Assembly (NCBI GenBank): GCA_900321005.1
Contig: ONUF01000012.1
Location: forward strand, 1 to 64,000
Direction: 5' to 3'
Source: an uncultured Bacteroidales bacterium
Lineage (GTDB): Bacteria; Bacteroidota; Bacteroidia; Bacteroidales; Paludibacteraceae
Length of the DNA stretch: 64,000 nt
Part shown: in pieces, positions 9,514 through 17,650 of the stretch
Layout of the letters: every line of letters begins with the position of its first letter
How positions within the stretch are numbered: the first letter of the stretch is position 1
Notes under the pieces: generated by a model
Told to the model about the DNA's origin: nothing
What the model saw: the letters and a program-made list of their open reading frames with translations, nothing else
Databases searched by the model: none
Made by a program: the position numbers and the translations under genes

Positions 9514-9541
9514 AAAATATTGTTCGTATCTTTGTACGCTA
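9506..9541 (+). promoter_or_regulatory. Promoter for thiL and downstream genes
   Basis: TATCTTTG at 9527-9534 matches the Bacteroidetes -7 consensus TAnnTTTG. Transcription would begin around 9541, leaving a very short leader before the thiL ATG at 9555. The -33 region is T-rich rather than a clean TTTG. Confidence 0.6.
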
Positions 9542-9554
9542 AATTAGGCATATT

Positions 9555-10571
9555 ATGGCTAGAACGGAAATATCGGAGTATGGTGAGTTCGGTTTGATTA
9601 AGCACCTCACCAAGGATTTGAAACCCGTGCAACCGTCCACGAAAAAAGGTGTCGGAGACGATTGCGCGGTGATGGATTTCGGCAGTAAGAAGGTGTTAAT
9701 GACCACCGACATGCTGTTGGAAGGAATTCATTTTAATCTGGAATACGTACCCTTGAAACATCTGGGATATAAAGCGGCGGTAGTGAATTTCTCGGATATC
9801 TACGCGATGAATGGAACACCGACGCAGATCACAGTCAGTCTGGGTATCAGCAAGCGTTTCTCGGTTGAAGATATCGAGGCGTTATACAGCGGTATTCGCT
9901 TGGCATGTGAGCGCTACGGCGTGGATCTGGTAGGCGGAGATACGTGTGCGTCCTTGACGGGTTTGACCATTTCCATCACTTGTCTGGGTACGGCTGCGGC
10001 AAAAGATATCGTCTATCGCAACGGCGCCAAACTGAACGACCTCATTTGCGTTTCCGGAAACTTAGGCACAGCCTACATGGGACTGCAGTTACTGGAAAGA
10101 GAGCGACTTGCAAATGCGGCAAATCCGGATTTCGAGGGCAGAGAGTACTTGTTAGAGCGCCAACTTAAGCCGGAAGCAAGGAGGGATATCTTGGAAGCCT
10201 TGAAAAAAGCCGGTGTGAAACCGACGGCGATGATGGATATCTCGGACGGATTATCCTCGGAACTGATGCATATCTGCACTCAGTCGGGTGTGGGCTGTTG
10301 CGTGTACGAGGATAAGTTGCCGATTGATTTTCAGGCTGCGGCTTTAGCCGAGGAGATGAATCTGAATATTGTCACCTGTGCGCTGAACGGTGGTGAGGAT
10401 TATGAATTACTGTTCACTTGCTCGCTGGACGATTATGAGAAACTCATTCCGGTCGAGGACCTCTATATCATCGGTCATATCACGAAGCAGGAGTACGGCT
10501 GTAACCTCATTGGCCGTAACGGGGAAGAGTTAGCCCTCAAGGCGCAGGGGTGGAATGCGTTTAAAGAATGA
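9555..10571 (+). CDS. thiL: Thiamine-monophosphate kinase
   Basis: A 338-residue ThiL, which phosphorylates thiamine monophosphate to thiamine pyrophosphate using ATP in the cytoplasm. It belongs to the AIR synthase/PurM-like fold. GVGDDCAV at residues 32-39 and MTTDMLLEGIHF carry the Mg/ATP-binding acidic residues, and KAAVVNFSDIYAMNG and VDLVGGDTCAS are the other family blocks. The C-terminal half has MMDISDGLSSEL and NGGEDYELLFT, both diagnostic. Its stop overlaps the start of ispD by four bases (ATGA), so the two are coupled although they belong to different pathways. Confidence 0.95.
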   Translation: MARTEISEYGEFGLIKHLTKDLKPVQPSTKKGVGDDCAVMDFGSKKVLMTTDMLLEGIHFNLEYVPLKHLGYKAAVVNFSDIYAMNGTPTQITVSLGISKRFSVEDIEALYSGIRLACERYGVDLVGGDTCASLTGLTISITCLGTAAAKDIVYRNGAKLNDLICVSGNLGTAYMGLQLLERERLANAANPDFEGREYLLERQLKPEARRDILEALKKAGVKPTAMMDISDGLSSELMHICTQSGVGCCVYEDKLPIDFQAAALAEEMNLNIVTCALNGGEDYELLFTCSLDDYEKLIPVEDLYIIGHITKQEYGCNLIGRNGEELALKAQGWNAFKE

Positions 10572-11245
10572 AGCATATAGCCATCATATTAGCCGGCGGA
10601 ACGGGTAGCAGAGTAGGTGGACAGACTCCGAAGCAGTTACTGCCCTTAGCGGACGGGCGCTCGATCTTGGAGCACTCGGTAGATGCTTTTGAACAAGCGA
10701 TTCCTATTCATGAGATCGTCATTGTGATGCACCCGGAATGGATTCAAGAGGCGGAGGAAATAGTGGCGCGCAATTCGTGGCACAAGGTGAAACAAATCAT
10801 CGCCGGAGGAAGCGAGCGCTGGGAAAGTTCATGGAACGCAATCTCGTTCTTTCTCAAAGATGACAAGAAAGATCCGGACACGTTCTATTGGTTTCACGAT
10901 GCTGCGCGTCCGTTTGTGTCACAGGACATCTTACGCCGTGTGGCAGAAGCGCTCAAGAGTCATTTGGCCGTAACGGTAGCCGTGCCTGTAACGGACACGC
11001 TCTATCAGACCAATAATGGTAAAGTGTCCGCTATTCGTAATCGCAAAGAGTTTATGCGTGCGCAAACGCCGCAAGCCTTCCACTATCTGGTTATAGGTCC
11101 CGCCTACATGCGTGCGATAGAAAAAGGAAAGATAGAAGCGACAGACGATGTAGGTATCTTGATGAAGTACAATCCCGAGGTAGAAGTATGCATCGTGGAA
11201 GGCGACGAAGCCAACAAGAAAATAACGTACAAGGAAGACTTATGA
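10568..11245 (+). CDS. ispD: 2-C-methyl-D-erythritol 4-phosphate cytidylyltransferase (IspD family)
   Basis: A 225-residue cytidylyltransferase of the IspD/TarI family. The nucleotide-binding loop AGGTGSR is at residues 9-15, followed by TPKQLL with the catalytic lysine. FHDAARPFVS, RAQTPQAF and EATDDVG are the remaining family signatures. In isoprenoid synthesis the enzyme makes CDP-methylerythritol from CTP and MEP. The closely related TarI activates ribitol or glycerol phosphate for glycans, and the adjacent glycosyltransferase and KDO genes leave that possible. I favour IspD because of length and the HDAARP motif. Four-base overlaps on both sides place it in one operon with thiL and the GT4 gene. 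Confidence 0.82.
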   Translation: MKHIAIILAGGTGSRVGGQTPKQLLPLADGRSILEHSVDAFEQAIPIHEIVIVMHPEWIQEAEEIVARNSWHKVKQIIAGGSERWESSWNAISFFLKDDKKDPDTFYWFHDAARPFVSQDILRRVAEALKSHLAVTVAVPVTDTLYQTNNGKVSAIRNRKEFMRAQTPQAFHYLVIGPAYMRAIEKGKIEATDDVGILMKYNPEVEVCIVEGDEANKKITYKEDL

Positions 11246-12375
11246 AAATCATTCTTTTGGGCACATCATGGCCGTATCGCGGCGGCTTAGCGACGTTCAA
11301 CGAACGACTCGCTCGGCAGTTTGTGTCCGAAGGACATGAAGTGGAAGTGTGGACGTTTACCTTGCAATATCCGTCGTTCCTCTTCCCCGGTAAGACGCAA
11401 TATACGGAAGAAACTGCGCCGAAGGGTTTGACCATCCGTAGGGAATTGAACTCCTGCAACCCGTTTAACTGGATGCGTGTGGGAAAAGCCGTCAAAAAAG
11501 CGGCGCCGGATCTGCTCATTTGTTGCTATTGGATGTCGTTTTTTGCGCCCGCATATGGCCTGATATCCAAAATCGCACGCAAGAACGGAAAGACGAAATG
11601 CGTGGCATTGGTGCATAACATGATTCCGCATGAACCGAACATACTGGATAAACTCTTTGCTCCGTATTTTGTGAAGAGTCAAGACGGCTTCGTGGCGCTT
11701 TCGGACAGCGTCGTAAAAGACATAGATCATCTGGACAAAAAGGACAAACCGAAAACTTTCTCACCGCACCCGATATACGACCATTATGGTGCGCAGATGT
11801 CGAAAGAAGAGGCATGTCAGGCCTTGAATCTGCCGGATGAAAAAGCATTTATGCTTTTCTTCGGATTAGTACGCGCGTATAAAGGTTTGGATTTGTTGTT
11901 GGACGCTTTCGGAGAAGTGAAAGAAGCCTTGCCGAACTTGCAGTTGATTATCGCGGGAGAGTTTTACGAAGACGAAGCGAAATACCGTGCGCAGTTAGCG
12001 CAATTGGGTTTGGAGAATCGGGTAATTGTGCGGAATGAGTTCATTCCGGATGGAGACCTAAGGAAATATTTTGGAGCATCGGATTTGATTGTACAACCCT
12101 ATAAGACGGCTACGCAGAGCGGCGTGACGCAGGTCGCTTTTCATTTCGAAAAACCGATGTTGGTGACGAATGTAGGAGGCTTAGGCGAGATTGTGCATGA
12201 CGGAAAGATGGGCTATGCCTGTGCGCCGGAGGCGAAGGCTATTGCAGAGGACTTGAAGGATTATTTTGAAAACAAGCGGCAGAAAGCCTTCACGGCGTAT
12301 TTGAAGAAAGAGAAAACGAAATACGCATGGTCAAATATGACGCGTGCGTTTGAAAAGATATTATCGCAATGTTAG
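11242..12375 (+). CDS. GT4-family glycosyltransferase
   Basis: A 377-residue retaining GT-B glycosyltransferase. The start at 11242 overlaps the ispD stop (ATGA) and gives MKIILLGTSWPYRGGLATF, the usual glycine-rich N-terminus. The C-terminal Rossmann domain has FFGLVRAYKGLDLLLDAF, LIIAGEFY and a nucleotide-sugar site with SDLIVQPYKTATQSGV and NVGGLGEIV. No signal peptide or long membrane helix is seen, so it acts on the cytoplasmic face, probably on a lipid-linked glycan. It overlaps kdsD by seven bases, and the KDO genes that follow suggest a role in lipopolysaccharide core or capsule assembly. Donor and acceptor are unknown. Confidence 0.85.
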   Translation: MKIILLGTSWPYRGGLATFNERLARQFVSEGHEVEVWTFTLQYPSFLFPGKTQYTEETAPKGLTIRRELNSCNPFNWMRVGKAVKKAAPDLLICCYWMSFFAPAYGLISKIARKNGKTKCVALVHNMIPHEPNILDKLFAPYFVKSQDGFVALSDSVVKDIDHLDKKDKPKTFSPHPIYDHYGAQMSKEEACQALNLPDEKAFMLFFGLVRAYKGLDLLLDAFGEVKEALPNLQLIIAGEFYEDEAKYRAQLAQLGLENRVIVRNEFIPDGDLRKYFGASDLIVQPYKTATQSGVTQVAFHFEKPMLVTNVGGLGEIVHDGKMGYACAPEAKAIAEDLKDYFENKRQKAFTAYLKKEKTKYAWSNMTRAFEKILSQC

Positions 12376-13340
12376 AAACCGAGATTATTAACAAGGCTAA
12401 GGATTGTTTGCAATGTGAGGCGAAGGCCATTGAGGCACTCATCCCGCGCCTGGGCGACGATTTCGTGCGTGCCGTGCAAGCGATTCATGCGTGCAAAGGC
12501 AAGATCGTCGTGACGGGGGTCGGTAAGTCCGGACATATCGGATCGAAGATCGCGGCTACGTTGGCAAGTACGGGAACACCGGCCTTTTTCCTCAATCCGC
12601 TGGATGCGTATCATGGCGATTTGGGAATGCTCACGGAGAACGATTTAGTGTTGGCTATCTCCTATTCCGGTGCGACGGAAGAGTTGTTGCGCTTCTTGCC
12701 GCTGATTCAGGCGAAGAAGATTCGGATTATTGGTATGACGGGCAATGCAGACAGCCTGTTGGCGAAATACTCAGATATTCATTTGAATATCGCGGTAGCG
12801 CGCGAGGCCGATCCGCTGAATCTCATCCCGACAGCGAGCACGACAGCAACTTTGGCGCTTGGCGACGCACTCGCGTGTGCACTCGTGGAGGCGAAACATT
12901 TCCAACCGACGGATTTCGCACAGTTGCACCCGGGCGGCGATCTGGGACGTAAGTTGTTGGCGAAAGTAGAAGAGGTAATGTTCACAGAGAACCTGCCGTT
13001 TGTTCGTCCGGATATGCCGCTGAGTGAAGCGATTGAAGTGGTCACCAATGGAAAACTGGGCGTAGGCATTGTGATGGAAAACGAAGCGCTGGTAGGAATT
13101 ATTACCGACGGCGATATTCGTCGGGCAATGCAGAAATTGGGACAAGCCTTCTTCGCCACGCCGGTAGTAGATATCATGAGCAAGAACCCCAAGACGATTA
13201 ACCGCAACGCGAAGATCGTAGAGGCCGGCGAGACGATGAATCATCACTCGATACATACCTTGGTAGTGGTAGATGAGAACAAAGTGGTCGGAATTATCGA
13301 CTCGTTCTCTTGCTTACCCGGGACACGTTTTTACCATTAG
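12369..13340 (+). CDS. kdsD: D-arabinose-5-phosphate isomerase
   Basis: A 323-residue KpsF/GutQ-family isomerase that converts ribulose-5-phosphate to arabinose-5-phosphate, the first step of KDO synthesis. The N-terminal SIS domain holds TGVGKSGHIGSKIAATLASTGTPA (about residues 48-71, given here only as a position landmark) with the catalytic region PLDAYHGDLGML and AISYSGATEELL. LHPGGDLGRKL links to two CBS domains (about 205-315) that end in VVGII. The last dozen residues (SFSCLPGTRFYH) do not resemble the family tail I expect, so a late frameshift or a natural variation is possible. It overlaps the GT4 gene by seven bases. Confidence 0.92.
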   Translation: MLETEIINKAKDCLQCEAKAIEALIPRLGDDFVRAVQAIHACKGKIVVTGVGKSGHIGSKIAATLASTGTPAFFLNPLDAYHGDLGMLTENDLVLAISYSGATEELLRFLPLIQAKKIRIIGMTGNADSLLAKYSDIHLNIAVAREADPLNLIPTASTTATLALGDALACALVEAKHFQPTDFAQLHPGGDLGRKLLAKVEEVMFTENLPFVRPDMPLSEAIEVVTNGKLGVGIVMENEALVGIITDGDIRRAMQKLGQAFFATPVVDIMSKNPKTINRNAKIVEAGETMNHHSIHTLVVVDENKVVGIIDSFSCLPGTRFYH

Positions 13341-13358
13341 ATGCATAGGAAGATGGCA

Positions 13359-13424
13359 GGTAATTCCCAGGGTAATAACCAACGAATAATTAACGAATAT
13401 CTAACTAATAACTAACGATATGCA
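13359..13424. repeat. Period-11 array between kdsD and kdsC
   Basis: Six 11-base units are seen: GGTAATTCCCA, GGGTAATAACC, AACGAATAATT, AACGAATATCT, AACTAATAACT, AACGATATGCA. The last unit contains the ATG start of kdsC, so the array forms its whole upstream region. Confidence 0.7.
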
Positions 13425-13911
13425 GGTAAAACTCTTTCTAACCGACGTAGACGGATGTCTGACGGACACGGGAATGTACTACTCGGCGAATGGCGAGGAG
13501 ATGAAGCGTTTCTGTGTGTACGATGGTATGGGAATGGTATTGCTGCGGCAAGCCGGAATTCCGTGCGGCATCCTAACTTCAGAACAATCGGCAATAGTAA
13601 AAGCCCGAGCGGAGAAACTGAAGTTGGATTTTCTGTATCTTGGTGTCGGCAGTAAGGATCGGCAGGGGAGTATGACCAAGTTAGGCGCCGCGCAGAAGAT
13701 ATGCGAGAAATTAGGGATCACCTTGGCAGAAGTATGCTATGTGGGTGATGATGTGAACGATCTTGATTTGTTGAGTGCCGTAGGATATCCCTGCTGCCCG
13801 CCGAACGCACGACCGGAAGTGAAGGCCATCAAGGGGATCAAGGTTCTGAAGACGCCCGGAGGGCAAGGAGCGATACGTGAGATTGCTGATGAAATATTGA
13901 AATCAAAATAG
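13420..13911 (+). CDS. kdsC: 3-deoxy-D-manno-octulosonate-8-phosphate phosphatase (KdsC family)
   Basis: A 163-residue HAD phosphatase without a cap domain, matching KdsC in length. The catalytic DVDG motif is at residues 9-12 with Asp9 as nucleophile and Asp11 as acid/base. ILTSEQS is motif II, and VCYVGDDVNDLDLL carries the Mg-binding aspartates. NARPEVKAIKGIKVLKTPGGQGAIREI is the usual C-terminal block that closes the active site across the tetramer. It releases phosphate from KDO-8-phosphate in KDO synthesis and stands 79 bases after kdsD, supporting that role. The sugar-phosphatase half of some NeuA proteins is related, but no sialic-acid genes are nearby. Confidence 0.9.
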   Translation: MQVKLFLTDVDGCLTDTGMYYSANGEEMKRFCVYDGMGMVLLRQAGIPCGILTSEQSAIVKARAEKLKLDFLYLGVGSKDRQGSMTKLGAAQKICEKLGITLAEVCYVGDDVNDLDLLSAVGYPCCPPNARPEVKAIKGIKVLKTPGGQGAIREIADEILKSK

Positions 13912-13917
13912 TTTCAT

Positions 13918-13972
13918 AGTAATCTCAGGGTAACTACAGGGTAATTTGCTGGTAATATCGGGGTAATCCTAG
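13918..13972. repeat. Period-11 array downstream of kdsC
   Basis: Five 11-base units are seen: AGTAATCTCAG, GGTAACTACAG, GGTAATTTGCT, GGTAATATCGG, GGTAATCCTAG. GGTAA is the conserved core, shared with the first units of the array upstream of kdsC. Confidence 0.75.
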
Positions 13973-14060
13973 ACTTTAGTCCTTAGAACAACCCGAGATG
14001 AAGCCGACAAGAAGCCTCCATAAAGTAGGCTCGCAACCACGCAAAAATTAAAAATATATG

Positions 14061-14154
14061 TGTCGCTGTGTCGCTGTTTTTGCGAGATGATATTACGCGT
14101 AAAGTGCTGATTAGCAGTGATTTGTGTTAAAACGACAACAGCGACACAGCGACA
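14061..14154. repeat. 18-bp perfect inverted repeat upstream of the phospho-decoration cassette
   Basis: The arm TGTCGCTGTGTCGCTGTT (14061-14078) is exactly mirrored at 14137-14154, separated by 58 bases. Each arm itself contains a tandem copy of TGTCGCTG. The spacer holds a 10-base palindrome TTACGCGTAA (14093-14102) and a small hairpin TGCTGATTAGCA. The next gene starts 38 bases downstream. The structure could be a long leader stem-loop, a protein-binding site, or the ends of an invertible segment. I see no consensus promoter inside it in either orientation. Confidence 0.8.
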
Positions 14155-14192
14155 AGACAAATTTTTAAAAAGAAACTAAACAGCGAAGATAG

Positions 14193-15980
14193 ATGCAAGC
14201 AATTATTTTAGCGGCAGGAATGGGAAAACGCTTAGGCGAATATACCCAGAATAATACGAAGTGTATGGTGCGTGTTGGCGGAGAGACGCTGATTGAACGT
14301 GTCTTAGGGCAGCTCGATAAACTCCATCTAAGTCGTATTATTATTGTTATTGGTTATAAAGGAGCTGAATTGAAAGAGTATCTGTCCGGTGTATTCGTTA
14401 AGACTCCGATTGTGTTTGTAGAGAATCCCATTTACGACAAAACGAATAATATCTACTCGTTGTATTTGGCGAAGGATTATATGCGAGAGCAAGATACCCT
14501 TTTGTTAGAGTCAGATATTATTATGGAAGATGCGGTGTTAGAGAAATTGGTGAAGCATCCGTATCCTGATTTAGCACTGGTCGACAAATATGAGAGTTGG
14601 ATGGATGGTACTGTAGTGACAATAGATGAAGAAAACCGTATTCAGCGTTTTATCCCGAACAGCCAGTTCCGCTACGAAGAGATACCGGATTATTACAAGA
14701 CGGTGAATATCTATAAGTTCTCGCAGGCATTCTCGGAGCATATGTATGTACCGTTCTTGGAGGCATATAGTTCTGCTTTGGGCAATAACGAGTATTATGA
14801 GCAGGTGTTGCGTGTGATTACGATGTTGGATAACTCGACATTGAGAGCTCTTCCTTTGGAAGGCGAACAATGGTATGAGATAGACGATGTGCAGGATTTG
14901 GATATTGCAGAGTCTATCTTTACGGATAAGCAGTATGACCTGTTGGCTTCGCGTTACGGAGGCTATTGGCGCTATCCGCATATGTTGGATTTCTGTTATT
15001 TGGTCAATCCTTATTTCCCGAATCAGCGTTTGCGCGACGAGATGGCGGCAAGTTTTGACAGGTTGTTGACCGAATATCCTTCCGGACAACGCATCAATAA
15101 TCTGCTGGCAGCCAAAGATTTCGGAGTAAAACACGAATATATCACGGTGGGTAATGGCGCTGCAGAACTCATTAAAGCACTTACATCGCAGATGTTAGGA
15201 AAAGTAGGCATCATTCGTCCTACCTTTGAGGAGTATCCAAATCGCTTAATGCCGGAACAGGTGGTTGTGTTTACACCGAGCAAGAAAGATTCCCGATATA
15301 CAGCCGATGACTTAATGGCTTATTTTGCGGATAAACAGATTTGGTCGCTAGTCTTGATAAATCCGGATAATCCGACAGGCAATTATATTTCATATGCAGA
15401 TTGTTTGCGTTTGGCGGAATGGTGCCAACAAAAGGATATCGTGCTTGTGCTGGATGAGAGTTTTATTGATTTCTCGACCGAACATCCCACATTCCTTTGC
15501 AACGAAGTACTAGAGAAATTTGACCATTTGGTAGTGGTAAAGAGTATCTCTAAATCGTATGGTGTACCGGGATTACGTTTAGGCGTATTGGCAACATCTA
15601 ATCAGAGCTTAATGATGCATATTCGCAGAGAAGTAAGTATTTGGAATATCAATTCGTTAGGAGAGTTCTTTTTGCAGATATTGGGTAAATATGAGAAGTC
15701 GTATCAACAAGCGATGGACGAGTTCCGCGAGGAGCGTGCACGTTTTGTGAAACAGTTGAACAATATTTCATGGCTGCGAGTTTTGCCAAGCGAGGCAAAC
15801 TATGTGCTTTGCGAAATCAAAGAGAAGTTTTCTTCGCGAGAGTTGGCCATAAAATTGTTGAAGGATTACAATATCCTCATTAAGGATTGCACGAACAAGT
15901 GCGGAGGAAATTATATCCGCTTGGCGGTTCGAGATTTGGAAGACAATAATATGCTTGTTTTTGCGCTGAATAGTTTATGA
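14193..15980 (+). CDS. LicC/PntC-like nucleotidyltransferase fused to class I/II PLP aminotransferase
   Basis: A 595-residue two-domain enzyme. Residues 1-245 form a LicC-like CTP-dependent nucleotidyltransferase with ILAAGMGKRLGEYT, NTKCMVRVGGE and the diagnostic NPIYDKTNNIYSL, ending at YEIDDVQDLDIAE. Residues 250-595 form a fold-type I PLP enzyme resembling histidinol-phosphate aminotransferase/CobD: NPDNPTGNYIS, VLDESFIDFS, and Lys454 in SISKSYGVPGLRLG as the PLP lysine. Such fusions occur in surface-glycan loci. The LicC/PntC half activates phosphocholine, phosphoethanolamine or aminoethylphosphonate, and the PLP half makes the amine by transamination or decarboxylation. PntC fusions usually carry a class V transaminase, and no phosphonate mutase is nearby, so I favour an amino-alcohol phosphate such as phosphoethanolamine or phosphoserinol. 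It is coupled to the next gene by ATGA. Confidence 0.8.
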   Translation: MQAIILAAGMGKRLGEYTQNNTKCMVRVGGETLIERVLGQLDKLHLSRIIIVIGYKGAELKEYLSGVFVKTPIVFVENPIYDKTNNIYSLYLAKDYMREQDTLLLESDIIMEDAVLEKLVKHPYPDLALVDKYESWMDGTVVTIDEENRIQRFIPNSQFRYEEIPDYYKTVNIYKFSQAFSEHMYVPFLEAYSSALGNNEYYEQVLRVITMLDNSTLRALPLEGEQWYEIDDVQDLDIAESIFTDKQYDLLASRYGGYWRYPHMLDFCYLVNPYFPNQRLRDEMAASFDRLLTEYPSGQRINNLLAAKDFGVKHEYITVGNGAAELIKALTSQMLGKVGIIRPTFEEYPNRLMPEQVVVFTPSKKDSRYTADDLMAYFADKQIWSLVLINPDNPTGNYISYADCLRLAEWCQQKDIVLVLDESFIDFSTEHPTFLCNEVLEKFDHLVVVKSISKSYGVPGLRLGVLATSNQSLMMHIRREVSIWNINSLGEFFLQILGKYEKSYQQAMDEFREERARFVKQLNNISWLRVLPSEANYVLCEIKEKFSSRELAIKLLKDYNILIKDCTNKCGGNYIRLAVRDLEDNNMLVFALNSL

Positions 15981-16960
15981 AAACCATTTGTATCTGCGGA
16001 GGTGGGGCTTTAGGCTTAGTTATTGCCAGCGTGTTATCAGAAACGCTCCAACTTACCGTACATATGCTCAGCGCTCATCCGCAGAAATGGAGCCATACTA
16101 TTGAGACGGTAGATAATGAAGGGAAAATATATCAAGGGACATTAGATATAATCTCTTCTAATCCGGAAGATGTAATTCCTCAAAGCGATATAATTTTGCT
16201 TTGCTTGCCAGGCTTCTTAATTGAAAAAACGCTTCAACAAATTAAGCCGTACGTAACAAATCAAGCGATAGGTGGTGTAGTTAGTAGTACTGGTTTTTTC
16301 TTTCGTGCACATGAAATCTTCGATAAAAATACATCTTTGTTTGGTTTTCAAAGAGTACCATACATTGCTCGAGTAGAAGAATATGGACATAGAGCGGCAT
16401 TGTTGGGTTATAAGAAGCAACTCTATATGGCTTGTGAGAACTTGGATCCTGTTTTTGTCGAGCAATGGAGTGAATGGTTAGATACGCCGATATCATTGCT
16501 GCAATCCTATTTGGAGGCTTCTCTTAGTAATAGCAATCCGTTGCTTCATCCTGCTCGCTTGTATGGTTTGTGGCATAATTGGAATGGTCAAACTTATCCT
16601 GAACAAGAATTATTCTATGCGAATTGGGATAAGTATAGTTCGGAAATTTATATTGCGATGGACAATGAGTTTCAGCAGCTATGCAAAAGGTTGAATGTCT
16701 CTATACAATCTGTGCTAGATTATTACGAAAGTGCCGATGCCGAGTCATTAACACGCAAATTAAATTCTATAGAGGCATTTAAAACTATTCTTGCGCCAAT
16801 GACAAGAACGGAGGAAGGGTGGTTACCGGATTTTAAAAGCAGGTACTTTACGGAAGATTTTCCGTTTGGTTTACAGTTGATAAAGGATTTGGCGGTAAAG
16901 TATCAGGTAGGAACGCCAACTATAGATATAGTGTTGGCATGGGGAAAGAAATATATATGA
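15977..16960 (+). CDS. Octopine/opine dehydrogenase family enzyme
   Basis: A 327-residue NAD(P)-dependent enzyme. The N-terminal Rossmann fingerprint is CGGGALGLVIASVL (residues 7-20), and the second domain carries SNSNPLLHPARLY with His191 in the position of the catalytic histidine of octopine/nopaline dehydrogenases. These enzymes reductively join the amino group of an amine or amino acid to an alpha-keto acid. The gene is coupled to both neighbours by four-base overlaps, between an amino-alcohol-phosphate activating enzyme and a LicD transferase. A reasonable inference is that it N-carboxyalkylates the activated amine or its product. It could instead be a related ketopantoate reductase-type enzyme, but the NPxxHP motif argues for the opine family. 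Base composition is lower in GC than the KDO genes upstream. Confidence 0.75.
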   Translation: MKTICICGGGALGLVIASVLSETLQLTVHMLSAHPQKWSHTIETVDNEGKIYQGTLDIISSNPEDVIPQSDIILLCLPGFLIEKTLQQIKPYVTNQAIGGVVSSTGFFFRAHEIFDKNTSLFGFQRVPYIARVEEYGHRAALLGYKKQLYMACENLDPVFVEQWSEWLDTPISLLQSYLEASLSNSNPLLHPARLYGLWHNWNGQTYPEQELFYANWDKYSSEIYIAMDNEFQQLCKRLNVSIQSVLDYYESADAESLTRKLNSIEAFKTILAPMTRTEEGWLPDFKSRYFTEDFPFGLQLIKDLAVKYQVGTPTIDIVLAWGKKYI

Positions 16961-17649
16961 GAGACTTGGTCGTTAAAATATTTGTGAGATTAGGCTTGTA
17001 TAAACCTATTGTGGAGTTGATAAATCGCCTGAAATTTGAAATACAAGCACAGCGGATGAAACGCGATGGACTCGCTATGTTAGCGGCCGCTGATAAGGTA
17101 TTTACACAAATGGGAGTGCGAGCATTTCTAACTTATGGCGCATTGCTTGGAGCTTATCGTGAGCATGGATTTATCTCCTATGATCCAGATATAGATCTTG
17201 GCGTAATGGAAAGCGAGTTACCAAAAGATATGCACGAGCAAATGGAACACGCTGGCTTTCATTTGATACGTCAAAATTATATTGGAGCAACGGGTCAAGT
17301 AGTTGAAGAAACATATGAATATCATAAATTGCACTTGGATATATTCCTATATATAAAAGAAGGTAATGACTTCTTTAGCGTAATTCAGCGCAAGCATGAG
17401 ACTAAAGACTGGAAAGAAGCAAATGCGACGGATGGCTTCCCGTGCGATAGAAGTTATGTCCCTGCGTGTGATTTTGAACGCCGTGAATTTCTTGGATTAC
17501 ATATTTATATGCCGATCGATACGGATGGTTGGCTAAGAGCAATATATTCAGATTCTTATATGACACCAATAAAAAACTGGACAGCAAAAGATTATAAGAC
17601 ACGTATTGTGCACAGTCAAGATAGAACATACAGAAGATATTTCTCATAA
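16957..17649 (+). CDS. LicD-family phosphotransferase
   Basis: A 230-residue LicD/fukutin-type transferase. It moves a phospho-amino-alcohol from a CDP carrier onto a sugar of a surface glycan. The signature is FLTYGALLGAYREHGFISYDPDIDLGV, where the conserved DPDID aspartates bind metal and nucleotide. LHLDIFLYIKEG provides the next acidic block, and WLRAIYSDSYMTP resembles the LicD C-terminal motif. I start it at 16957, where ATGA overlaps the upstream stop. An in-frame GTG/ATG six codons earlier (MGKEIY) is an alternative. Being the third coupled gene after a LicC-like activator, it is the obvious transfer step of the cassette. Confidence 0.87.
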   Translation: MRDLVVKIFVRLGLYKPIVELINRLKFEIQAQRMKRDGLAMLAAADKVFTQMGVRAFLTYGALLGAYREHGFISYDPDIDLGVMESELPKDMHEQMEHAGFHLIRQNYIGATGQVVEETYEYHKLHLDIFLYIKEGNDFFSVIQRKHETKDWKEANATDGFPCDRSYVPACDFERREFLGLHIYMPIDTDGWLRAIYSDSYMTPIKNWTAKDYKTRIVHSQDRTYRRYFS

Positions 17650-17650
17650 C

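Noticed and set aside
14061..14154. Invertible promoter as a firm call
   Set aside because: No consensus promoter lies between the arms in either orientation and no recombinase gene is in the window, so it is reported only as an inverted repeat.
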